Shown here: in pieces, positions 9,792 through 20,447 of the stretch
Layout: every line of letters begins with the position of its first letter
Numbering within the stretch: the first letter of the stretch is position 1
Assembly: GCA_037178855.1 (NCBI GenBank)
Contig: JASJZC010000006.1
Span: 8,226,501 to 8,290,500, forward strand
DNA from: Oscheius sp. JU75
Taxonomy: Eukaryota > Nematoda > Chromadorea > Rhabditida > Rhabditidae
DNA length: 64,000 bases
Direction of reading: 5' to 3'
Notes under the pieces: model-generated
Told to the model about the DNA's origin: nothing
Database searches by the model: none
Seen by the model: the letters and a program-made list of their open reading frames with translations, nothing else
Translations under genes and position numbers: made by a program

Positions 9792-12700
9792 TCCCGACCT
9801 AGAAATCAGCAAGTGTTCGGAGAAAATTGGATTGTAGAGTGATTAAGTTGCACCAAACACAGAACGGGCCTGTTAGAGAGACAGAGAGCAAAGAGACAGC
9901 ATGACGAGAGAGTGTCTTTCATATCTCTAGAGATTCGAAGCTGATTCTCGGTCTTGAGTGGGTGAGTAGATCAAAACAGACAAAACCACTATGCAAAATC
10001 CGTTTCCTATAGTGCTGAGTTCATTTTTTATTACTGATAATCAGGAGAAACGTGGGGGGAATATAGGAAGACGAGGACAAGTTCTACAGTGTTTTATAAC
10101 GGAAATCTGTCACTTACAGTTAGTTTGGAACTAAATACCGCTGTTATTTACTAGGCATTTATGGTAGCCAGTCACTTACTGTCCCCACATTCACAAACAC
10201 CATCTTTAATATGTAATTTAACTTAATACTCTTTACTTCGATTACAGCCAGACATTAAATGTAAAAACGGCCAAGACTTTTGGTCTATCTTGACGAAGAA
10301 ACATCACATAGTAAAATTTAATTATCGTAATAAGCAAAGACGTAAACATGCAGAGAGATAGTTTTCGAGAAGTCACAGGGGAAGAGAAGAAAAAGATTTT
10401 GACGTTCATTGATGTAGCAAGACAAAAACTGAATTTAAGCTTTGGGGGGAGGGGGTAACAGAGAAGCAACAGACCAAAAGTTTCTTAAAGAGAAATGATC
10501 CCTGGCCTTGCTAATGAAAATGGAAGGCACTCCTGGATGGAATATCAACTAGAAACTGCACCTAATTGGACAATGGCTACGCTGACAAAGATCAGACCGC
10601 TTTCTGAGAAGTTGACCTATCTTGAAGAGAGTGATATACGACAGCCTATATCGTAAATCTGTGAGCACGAATCAACGACCAGCCGTGAACGAATGGAACT
10701 GATTGCTGGAAGCTGGACTCTGCTAATGGCTCGCATTGAGTTTTCAGGATGATTAACCAGAAAAAACGTCAATGACAGACGATGCACAGGCGAGAATTCC
10801 CAGAATGAGTATGAGTTTGTCGAAATTAGTTGCTGGGAATCGGGATCTGGTCAAGAGGTTACTGCTCTTTGATCACTAGGAAAGCATGAGCTCGTAGGAT
10901 ATCCACAGGGAAATGGGAAAGTGGCTTTACAACCTGAAGGATCAGTAATTGGCATAATTTATTTGAACATCAATACAGTGAAAAAATGACGGAAGAACAT
11001 GACGTCAGTGTGGAGGGTTGTGCAAGTAGCAGATAAATGACAGTTTAAAGGAAGGATTCAAAATTACATTTCGACTTCTTTTTACACATCTGATGGCGAC
11101 GGGTAGAATGAAGAGCGCAAAGGACTAACATGTACCTGTTGCAGTATATTCGAAGAGCAGAATTTTTCTCTTTGTTTCTAAGAGATCATACATTGCAGGC
11201 GAACAGATCACCCACCGGAATCTGAAAAGTACAATGTTCAAGCCTGTCAAGCAAGAATCCTCTGACAAATCGACGTTTTCCAATCCGTAGCAGTTTTCAG
11301 TTCGAGCAATTGAAACTCTGCTGCGGCGGAAGAGTGTTTCGATCCTTCCTTACGACTTTCGGCAGTGGTCGTTTTTGCCTCAGCAGGGTGTCGTCCTTGA
11401 CACGGACTGGTGGTCTCTCACTTTCGAACTCCATTTCGCTTTTCGTGGTCTCTTTCTGGGCTAAACAAACACAATCTGTCTCATCCGCACGAAGGGAGGG
11501 GGATCACTGACCATTACAGACAACTTATCTAATGGACACATTGTCTCAACCACTTGTCTCTCCCCGGCGACGGGTTCGGATCGGATAAATGTACTGCTCT
11601 CGTTGCGTCTACGCCTATGAGCGAGGCTACCCGTTTTCGTAGCCGAGATAAGCCCGCTTCGTCATCATTCAACATCCGCTATTAGCTAATTGGCGAGAAC
11701 AATCGGATGCCACTCTCTTAACACGTTGTTTTCTTTTAACTTGCATAAGTTAAACCGGTCGTTACCGTGATTTATAATACGCTTGTACACTACAGCAACT
11801 ACATAATAGTCTCATTGTCAGTTCAACAGTACCTCAAACCTACTGATGTTTTCGGTCATATCTTGTCTATGCATTGATGTATAGTGTTTCCAGTAGTTTC
11901 ATGAGTAGACAAACAAGTTTTGCCAGCACGGGAGTCGAACTGGAATTGTGTTGATCTTGACCACTCTTGCTTTGAGTAAAGGCATGTTCTTCAACCTTTT
12001 GTCCGAGACCAAAAGAATTTTCATTTTGTCAATATCAACCCTGTTTTCTTCCAATCCTACCTATGTCCACCTGGCCCCTGTCAGTCGGACAGTTATGGTG
12101 CTGTCTCTGTCAATCTTTCGCTTTCTCTAACGGTTCCTATCATCTTCATAGCATTCCCTTTTCCATACGTCTCGGTCAACTTACCTATCCTCTTCTTCCA
12201 TTCTTGTCAATCTGTCTTTCTTACTCTGAACTGAGACGTCCTTGTTCCCACGATTTGAGCACCCGGAAAATGACCTGTTCGACAGGATCAGTCAATTTTC
12301 GCTTCGTGACCACGAACAAACTGAAAAACATTCGAACAACGTCCACCACATGCATCATTGTTCTTTCAAGCTCTGTTGCCTGTGCAGATGGATTCTCTAT
12401 GTAGATTCTAATCCCGAAGTTTGCATTCCTCTAATTTATGATGCGCGCGTCAAAAATATAGATCCACGCGATAATGGACGTGCTTGGCATTTTCAGATCT
12501 CGGGACTGATTCCAACGAATTCGGAAAAATGTTACCAGGCACACCATTCCTTCCACTTCACGAAGTCGCCAGCAGTTATTTTGACGGCAGAGAGACTTTG
12601 TGCGGGTCACAGCGCCTTGGGGGGCGCTCTATTCGAACCGGGCCTTCGTATTCAGGCAGAGGCGCGTTTTTCTCGTCCTCAGCACAAGTCTCCAACTGTG

Positions 12701-13310
12701 TCAATCGGGGCCTCTGATAGTCCGTCTCCCCTTTCCGCTCCATCTCCCTTCGGTCGCCTTTGGTGTCACTCTCTCCTCCTCCTCTCACTCTCAATGTCCA
12801 GCTCCTCTTATCTCTGTTTTGAAACTTCTCGGCTTCTTTTGGCGTAAGCCCCACCGATGGGATCTTTTGCCCGGGAGCGGTTCCTCATCGCCTTCGCTCT
12901 CTGCCACACCCGGTTTTATATGTGTGCCTCCTTTTAAATCTGTCAATTAGACACTGTCCTCTGGGAGAGGGTCAATCCTACCTGTTGGCGATCCTTTTCT
13001 AGGCAGGGGGCACCCTGGGGATGACTCGGACCTTGATCCACATCACAACAATCCGCTTAACTCACTCCTTTTTGAGTCATGGCGTTCCACAAGAGCTGTA
13101 CATTTATGGGGCACAATTACAACGGTCCTTTTGCGTAAACAGTCTGCCTCTATGGGGGCAGCTGTAATACTACTATTCACACATACTCTCAGCCGTCACG
13201 CCTCAATCTCTTTTCCTATTCTTCTTGCCTTTGCTCACGTTTGGAACACTTTTCAATCCTACGTTTACCTCTCGTCCAAAACCAGTATGTTCCCGGAAAG
13301 ACTTTTCTCA
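9792..13310. other. gene-poor intergenic region
   Basis: I could not assemble a convincing gene here. A tRNA-like fragment (minus strand, B-box AGTTCGACTCC) lies at about 11,915-11,990. The open frames at 12.2-12.95 kb overlap in three frames, are pyrimidine-rich and resemble nothing known. A weak first-exon candidate on the minus strand is listed separately. Confidence 0.4.
11354..11434 (-). CDS. weak candidate first exon of an unidentified minus-strand gene
   Basis: Reading from 11434 downward gives 27 codons starting MEFESERPPVRVKDDTLLRQ, preceded by an acceptor-like TTTGTTTAG and followed by a good donor GTAAGG. A downstream open segment (FRWVICSPAMYDLLETKRKI, near 11,220-11,140) has acceptor and donor signals, but its phase does not match. 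No family is recognised, and a full gene cannot be built. Confidence 0.2.
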
Positions 13311-13375
13311 TGTGGCTCAGTCGGTTAGAGCTCCGACTACCAAATGAATGTGTCGGGTTCGATTCTTGTGATATG
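13311..13375 (+). repeat. tRNA-like SINE head
   Basis: The plus strand has an A-box TGGCTCAGTCGGTTAGAGC and a B-box GGGTTCGATTC at tRNA-like spacing, but the stems do not close. It directly precedes the TTAGGC-motif cluster. Confidence 0.55.
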
Positions 13376-13398
13376 CAAAAGTCTTGGTTCTGGTGGCT

Positions 13399-13781
13399 CT
13401 TAGGCGGCCCATGACTCTGGTGGATATTAGGCGTCCAATAGTTTTTGGCGTCCCATAAATACAAATTATTTTAGGAGTCCCGTACTTTCCGTGCTCTTTT
13501 TATGACTGGAGAGTCCTCGCGAGTGAAAGAGGCACATGAATTAGCAAAATTAATTTCGTTTAAAAGATCCGGTAGTATTTCTCTCACTAAACTCCTGAAG
13601 AAGTTGTGGAGCGGCTCAAATAATGTGCATTCATGGGCCGCCTAAAATCGTTTGGACCACCTAACTTTGCATGGGTCGCCTGAGCTACAGTTTTTTTTCG
13701 GTTCTGTTCTGTCTTAGGCGTCCGATGCAAGATATAACCGTCCAATAATTTTTTAACAGTCCGAACTTTTTTATAGGCGTC
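13399..13781. repeat. cluster of degenerate TTAGGCGTCC-type units in both orientations
   Basis: Forward units occur near 13400 (TTAGGCGGCCC), 13427 (TTAGGCGTCCA), 13446 (TGGCGTCCC), 13471 (TTAGGAGTCCC), 13713 (TTAGGCGTCCG) and 13773 (ATAGGCGTCCG). Reverse units occur near 13633, 13655 and 13672. The first forward unit and the 13633 unit form a 15-bp inverted match (TTAGGCGGCCCATGA). The spacing is irregular. Confidence 0.55.
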
Positions 13782-14095
13782 CGAACATGGTGTATTAGGC
13801 TAACAGGGAAAAACTGTGACCCGCAGTCACAATTCGAGAGCGATTCTAAAAGCTTAGTACCGTTACACCATTACCTGATGCACAGCGTAGCCCCTAAGTT
13901 CGCACTTTTTTGTGGAGTAGACAATATTTTGTAGTATTTGGATTATGACCGTGTGTTCCCATTCATTTTATTATACCTTTTGATGCAAACGTAGGTACTA
14001 AAGTTGCGCATCAGGTAATGATATAGCGGCAATAAGCCTTAGGATTTTGGAATCCCTCTCGTCCTTGTCCCTGTTAGCCTAAAACACTATGTTCG
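13782..14095. mobile_element. foldback/MITE-like element with 28-bp terminal inverted repeats
   Basis: The left end (13782-13809) reads CGAACATGGTGTATTAGGCT and onward. The reverse complement of the right end (14068-14095) reads CGAACATAGTGTTTTAGGCT and onward, about 26 of 28 matching. A second internal inverted pair is CATTACCTGATGC / GCATCAGGTAATG. There is no coding capacity. No clear target-site duplication was identified. Confidence 0.6.
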
Positions 14096-15382
14096 TCTCT
14101 CTATTTTGTTATTTTGCGCACTATAAGCCGTTTTCCAGGAAATAGGGCCCCAAATTTGAAGGAGGTATAGCGCTATGGTCTCTACATACTCACAATGTCA
14201 TTTGAGGTGAATCTGGTGTCGTTACATGCTAGAGAGAAAGCGAAACAGAGAAACCAAGAGACAGAGAGTCGGAGAGGCATTGACATATGTACCACAGTTG
14301 TGTGTTTTTCTGCACCAGACGACCGTCCCCCTCTCGTAGAAATCCATCGCGACCGCCGAATTAAAAGATTAGCCAGTCCGAAATTGATTGTTTGACCTGT
14401 CAGTCCGGAAGTTTGTCCCAGTGTCAGTCTTCCGGAACGGTCCAACGCAGAGGACAAGGTCAGCACTCTTGCATCTCATTAGATTATTTCAAGAAACAGA
14501 TTTTGGCGCGAGATTCGATCCACGGTGGAATGTGAGACACACGAAGACAGCTCTCGCGATGGATGGGGCTGTTATAGCCGCCGGACAGCGGGAAGCGAGA
14601 GTCGGGAAGAGAGAGGCAAAAAGTTATAGAGACGACCGGTAGCATTTCACTCTCTCCCGTTTTCGCTTAATCGAAAAGTCCAATGTTACTCTTCTTTTAA
14701 CTTGTTGCCTTCCTTTCCGGCGTTTTCCTTCCCTGTGAGGAAAAAATAGGAAATAGCAGCTCTTGAGAAATCTTTGAGTGACAGTAACCTTGACGCCACC
14801 CGGTAATTTGACAGGTTAACCTACAATACCACTCCCTCTAATTACCACATATATTTCTCGACTCTGCTTTTCAAGATGTGTCTGTAACCGTCCAGAGTTT
14901 TCTAACTTATCTAACTTTGTGAGCCTGTCCCTCTGTTTCTGTCTTTCTATCTCCGTCTCTGTCTCTCTATCTCTCTATCACTCCGTCTCTCCATCTCTGT
15001 TTTTCTGTCGCAATCGCCTCAGTATAACTCTCCCATCTGTCTCTTTTTGTCTGTTTGTCTCTTCTGAAAAGACCCATAAATAGCTCCTCTCTTTTCATCA
15101 TCCGGAAACCTGCCACTTTGTGTTTGTTTCCTGTTTCACTGTACCCTCCTTTGGGTGTGAGCCCACTCGAGAGTCGGCCCGTCCCCTTTACTCCTCACGC
15201 TCCGCGACCAGACGGTACCCTCTCTCTCCCTCTCCCTTTTTGAACTTTGAAGCAAAAAGTCGCGAACTAGTGAAAGTCGGTTATTATAAGTGGGGGCGTA
15301 GTACAATGACGGATTGTCTCTTGCGATTTCTTGTTTCAACTCTTGACTATAGTAATCCTTTTTTCAAGGGTCCAACCTCAGA
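14096..15382. other. intergenic region upstream of the PAN-domain gene
   Basis: No gene is supported. A B-box-like GATTCGATCC lies near 14,512. A CTCTGTCT-type pyrimidine tract fills about 14,925-15,065. The last 100 bases before the next ATG are ordinary sequence. Confidence 0.35.
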
Positions 15383-18300
15383 ATGAGGTGGTGGCTTGTG
15401 CTGCTCGCGGTGGTCGCAGCCGAAGAATGTCATCGAGAATTCTTCGCTCAGCCTGTCGTCTATGACCGCGCCATGTCCATCGACTTCTACTACACAGCGT
15501 GAGTCTTTATGAGGAGGTTGAACACACCAAGTTTAGAATAAACCAACAGTCAACAGCCGCCTGTGCCGCCTTCTGTGGAGAGCGACATTTCTGTCGGACG
15601 GCCGTTTACAACAGTAACGCGAAGACTTGTGCCATCTCATATGAGTATACTTTGAATTGCAGGTAGGTAGTTCGCTTGTACTTGATCTCTACGCATGTCC
15701 CTTTCATAGATCGCATGGAAAAAGCGGTGCGGCCGTGGCTCAGCCTCAGGTTAGCGCTCCGTCTAGGAAGTAAAACGTTAAAGATTCAATTCTCCAGTTC
15801 GAGATATTTTTTTGCATGACGAATTCAAACAGGGGACAGACCGAAACATACACTAATGCTGGCGATACTCGGAAAATGTCCTTACACTGGAATTATGAAA
15901 TCATACTGTGGCACGTACAAACACGATACATACAAAGAGATAGAGACATTCGGACTTCTTTAGGTACAACAACAAGAGAGTCAAGGAGTTTGATGCCCGC
16001 AACTCGAGCAGTCATCTCGTCCAGATTGCCTGTGTCCCGAAGTGCAATGAACTGAGCAGCCGTAAGTCATATTTCAACAATCGTTCACAGAATATTGCTC
16101 AGGGACTGCCCAAAAGCAGAAAATATTGGCTGGAGAACCGGAAGAACTCTACTCAGGACCGCCATCCACTCTGAAAAGAGTCCAGCTGATCACAGGAGAA
16201 CCGAACGATGGATTTCGGGAGCCAACTGTCAGACTAGCTAGGAACAGACCTCGTCCTGTTAAAGGTAGCACTCAACTTGTTCTAAAATACATCGAAATTC
16301 AGATGCAAAGCCAGAGACTCCGGGATTTGTGAACAAGCTGGTGATAGAGAACGTGAACAGTGGGGGGATTCTCCCGGTTCTGGACGAGAAACACATGATC
16401 CGGAGGAAGAGTCAAATCTGCTATCGACTTCGGGAGAAGAAGTATTTAATGGGCTCGGCCTTCGAAACTCACAAGGACGTGTCTCTTCAGACCTGCAGGT
16501 AGGATTGTTTATAAAGTGTAACTCTCTGGCGCATGGGTCTCTCCCAAGTGTCTGCCTCTTCAAACTTTGCAGATTCTAGGATACGTCACGGGTACCAGCC
16601 GTTCCAAGTTTCTGTTAATTTCTGGCATCGTTTGTGCAAAAGCTGCAAAAATCGTTCACCTTCTCGCATCCATTTATCTCGGTGCTGGTGCTGCTTATCT
16701 AAGCCTATATACTTCTGTGAAAATGGACGCAGCCTTTGCCCGCATAGCTCGATCGGTTAGCTCTTCAACTATCTACGAAACCAAAAGCAGTTTGACTCCC
16801 GCGGAGGTTTGACTGTTTCTGAACATATCGAAAAGGCCTTTAGAAGGCTTCTTACAATATAATTTGGTCAAGAATATGCTCATTTTGGCGGGTTGAGTTA
16901 ACTTAACAAGAAAGAGTCAGTCTGTAGGATTTAGGAGGCAGGTTGACGGGATAAGAAAGAAGCCGATAGAACAACATTTGGGAGGGAACATACTGACAGC
17001 CTGATTACAGCGAAGATCTCTAATTCGTGTAACTTGTACTATTGAAAATTCCAGATGTCTCTGTGCGCACACCTATTTCACCAACAGTATCTTCACGTGC
17101 AAGTCGTTCAATTGGCGTGCCGACGGGACGTGTGAGCTGAGCAAGGGACACCATATGGGCAGATACGATCTTATCGACGACAACCGATACGTGTATCAGT
17201 TCATTGACTGCGATATTCAAGGTACGTATTTATAAGTCCGACGTATATGGAAATGTTCAGTGCTTATGGGAATTGCGAACAAGTTCTGCACGAAGGATGG
17301 TCTAGCTCTTTCCAGTACAACTACCACTACTGAAGGTTTGTCTCTCTGTCAAGAATCCCAGAAGATTCCACTGCTGTCCACCAACTGTTACCTATCAGCT
17401 TAGATACGCAGCTGTTTGTTTAATACCTGCTGCATATAGACACGTGTATACGTGGGCTTCGATACGTGGCCGAATCCCACTGCGTATCGACACCCTTGAT
17501 TGATGCGCTACTGATTATGGTACATATCGTTTGAACCAGTGATCACAATTAACCTTTTATCATTTCAGCTACAATTATAACATCTCCAGCAACTGAAACT
17601 TCCACCCAAGTCACCGTAACCACTACTCTGGAGCCATCAACAGAACTAACTTCCACGACCACTAACCCACAAGAGACTACGCAAGCAGCCAGATCGGAGC
17701 CGGAAACTACAGAGGCTCCTCCGACTGCATCGACTACCACCACAGCAACGGCCGAAGCTTCAACGATCGAAGCTACAGCCGAGCCTACTTCAAGCACAGT
17801 TAATTCAATAACTCCGGAGGAGGAGAAGGCTGGATTCATCGTCAGCTCGAGGAGAGAAGGAGCATCTAAGGAAGACTTCTTGGAGAGCGAGAAGAGTACT
17901 GAGAGTACGAGTACAGAAATAACCACACCTACTGAAACGATCACTGTCACCGAGCAACCAACCGAAAATATTACAGAGACAACTGAAGTTATGACCACTT
18001 CTCTGTCGGAGGAAAGTCTTCCGATTGGTAGGTTTTAAAATAGACAGAGATAGAGAGATAGTGTGACAGTGAGACAGAGAAATAAAAGTAGAATGGTAAA
18101 CTGAACAACTTTTCAGAAAAGGCCACATGTTTCGAAAGGATACCTGGATACATGATGGGTTCAGTAGCTGCTGCTCTGGAGCACGATGTCACTCTGGAAG
18201 AGTGCGAATGTTTCTGTGCCAACAGCAGGTACTCGAAACTTTAAAAGAGTATGAGAACGAGCATCCAGGGCATCTGGCAGACACGGATTCGACTGTACCT

Positions 18301-20350
18301 CAGCCACCTACTATCACAGTGAGAGAGACTGCGTTCTGAATCTGGAAGACCGCTATCAGAAGAAGAAGTACTTTGCGAAGCAGGCCGACTTCAATGTGAC
18401 CTACCTCGGACTGACCTGTCCCACGGAAAAGGCAGTCCAGGCTTTGGTCAGCCCGGATAAGACCTACGGCTGTAGAGCTGCTCCTCGGGTCTACAAGCCC
18501 AAGAAGAAGCCGAACAAGGGTGGTAGGTGGTACTGTTAATTCTATATAAATGCCTCCTCAGCCTTCTCTGATGCCTGTTTCGAAGAGTTCCACTCACATG
18601 TCCTGGAAGGAAATGCCTTCCACGCCGAGACCAATGCCACTCCCCAACAATGCAAGTGTCTCTGTGCTGCTTCGGAGCAAAAGTAAGTCGAGTTTCGGCG
18701 GTCTTGTTTCGCCTGGGATCGAACCCAGGCTCTGTGCTTCGCCGTCGGAGCTCTTACTGACTGCACCATGAGACAAGGGCCGTGCTTGCTTTTGGAGGAA
18801 TACCTGAATCGAACACATTCAGATTCAACGAAACCTGCCAGTCGTTCCTCTACTACTACGAGGGAGCTGTCTGCCTTCTGAGCAAGAACAATCGTTTCTC
18901 GACTCCAGACAAGTTCAGTCACTTGCCGGACCAGCTGTTACGGAGCTATTTTGAATACAAGTGTGCCAGTCAGGGTAAAAAGAGAGCCTGAACAGATGTG
19001 AGAATCTATTTCAGAGGACAAAGTCAAGGCCTACACTCAGCAGATGTGTCTCTTCCAGAAGGCGGTGGATGATGCTCCAGCTGAGGTTAACCCATTTTAA
19101 TGTTATAGAGAGTCGGATTCAGAAATCGAACCACACCCTGACTGATCAAACATCTCGACCGCTGACACTTCTGGAGAATGGTAACTCGACTCTGGTTGAG
19201 GGAGAGGCATCCAGTAATCATACTCTGGAAGGCAGTGGGGATGCCCTCGAGACTACAACAGAATTGACTACAACTACGGAGACAGAGATAACAACTATCG
19301 CTACCACGACCAAGGTGAATGGTTCCAAAATTAGATTGACGAATCTTTCTAGAAGGTACGAACTAGAAAACCGATCAACAGAGCGATTCCGGAGACTGAG
19401 GGCTTGAATGACAGTGATTTCGAGGATTTGGAAGGGATACTTGTAAGTAACTCTGACTATGTGTCTATCTGTCTCTCTGCCTCTCTATCTCTGTATAATA
19501 CCATGCAACCTTTCAGTCAAACAATCTTGAAGACCCGCCAACGACCCCAGTGCCGAAGAAAATTCACGGAGTGAAGACAGTCAAGTTGACAAACAAGGTG
19601 GAGAAGGCGGTACAGGAGGACATGACCAGTACTATTGTCACCAAGCCACCATCTTCGAGTGTAACCATTCCAAGCACTACTAAAGTCACCAAGGTAGCAT
19701 CTTTTCCAATCCATATAAGTTTTTAGCCCACGAGGCACACCACGACCACGACTACCGAGAAACCGTTGGAGTATCCCTCCGCTGGAAAGTGTACCTATAG
19801 CGCTCTGTATCAGACAGCCTTTTTTGGAAGAAGATCTATTAAGACAGTACATGTCAAAACGTGAGTCGTGTGCAAAGTTGTTACTAACTCTAGTGAGTCT
19901 ATCCTGTTTTGATGCTGTGAATTGGATTTTGTTGCGTCAGGAATCAGTGAATTAGTGAAAACTGCCTATTCTGGGCCAACAAACGAAGCCTAAAGGGGAT
20001 TATAGTGAACAGTGAGACAGCAAAAGTTTTTGTGGAACATGGAGGTCAAACCAGACATGCTCCAGAGCAGTAGCATCGTAAACACAGCAGCGTATCGACG
20101 CTTATAGCTAAGAGTTGGCGCTCAGCATCTCGGGAATTGTTCCAGTAGAAAGAAAGATCCTTTCAGAGCAACAGACTGCTTCGCGGCCTGCTACGCTCTT
20201 CACTGTCGCTCTGCGAACCTGATCGCTCAAGGAACTTTGAACCAATGTGAGCTGTTCCGTGACTCCTTGATCGACTACCGACGACCTGACATGATTGGCT
20301 ACGACGGCTCCACGGTCTACTTTGACGGAATCCGCTGCGACGGCATCTGA
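15383..20350 (+). CDS. secreted mucin-like protein with five PAN/Apple domains
   Basis: Eighteen exons join in frame to 961 residues. A signal peptide (MRWWLVLLAVVAA) is followed by PAN domain 1 (CHREFF; CAAFCGERHFCRTAVYNSNA; VQIACVPKC) and PAN 2 (ICYRLREKKYLMGSAFETH; CLCAHTYFTNSIFTCKSFNW). Then comes a Ser/Thr-rich linker of about 150 residues (exon 17569-18027), PAN 3 (TCFERIPGYMMGSVAAAL; GFDCTSATYYHSERDCVL) and PAN 4 (ACFEEFHSHVLEGNAFHAE; CQSFLYYYEGAVCLLSKN). After a second Thr-rich linker, PAN 5 (KCTYSALYQTAFFGRRS; CFAACYALHCRS) ends at TGA. Each PAN domain is split by an intron at a similar place, after the first helix. No ZP domain or membrane anchor is seen, unlike LET-653, so it is probably a secreted matrix or luminal protein. 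The third-intron acceptor is ambiguous (16091 or 16103, both in frame). Introns hold tRNA-like repeats and a foldback element. Confidence 0.85.
15731..15805 (+). repeat. tRNA-like SINE in PAN-gene intron 2
   Basis: A-box-like GTGGCTCAGCCTCAGGTTAG and B-box-like GATTCAATTC. Stems are not conserved. Confidence 0.45.
16738..16810 (+). repeat. tRNA-like SINE in PAN-gene intron 5
   Basis: A-box-like TAGCTCGATCGGTTAGCTC and a B-box-like GTTTGACTCCC at tRNA spacing. A degenerate element, not a functional tRNA. Confidence 0.45.
18700..18781 (-). repeat. tRNA-like SINE in PAN-gene intron 11
   Basis: The minus strand reads TGGTGCAGTCAGTAAGAGC (A-box-like) and a perfect T-arm CCTGGGTTCGATCCCAGG. Five of seven acceptor pairs can form, but no five-base anticodon stem does. 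It is probably a SINE head, and the best-preserved tRNA-like sequence in the window. Confidence 0.55.
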
Positions 20351-20447
20351 TCCTCTCTCCCTCTTTTGTTGCAATAACCTTGGCCAAGCGGGCTGCTCCT
20401 TCAATCACGGGTATATTTATGCCAGATCAATGAATATTTATTATTTA

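Noticed and set aside
12242-12950. Overlapping plus-strand open frames, the longest 201 codons
   Set aside because: Three frames and the opposite strand are open together, the sequence is pyrimidine-rich, no splice pattern or known motif appears, and the translation looks like low-complexity Ser/Leu.
13399-13809. Interstitial telomere array
   Set aside because: TTAGGC occurs many times but never in tandem hexamers. The repeating unit is longer and degenerate.
17569-18027. Separate 149-codon minus-strand gene rich in Val/Ser
   Set aside because: It is the antisense of the Thr/Ser-rich linker exon of the PAN gene, whose plus-strand frame joins its neighbours in phase.
18700-18781. Possible genuine tRNA gene
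   Set aside because: The T-arm is perfect and five acceptor pairs form, but the anticodon and D stems do not, and related degenerate copies occur throughout the window.
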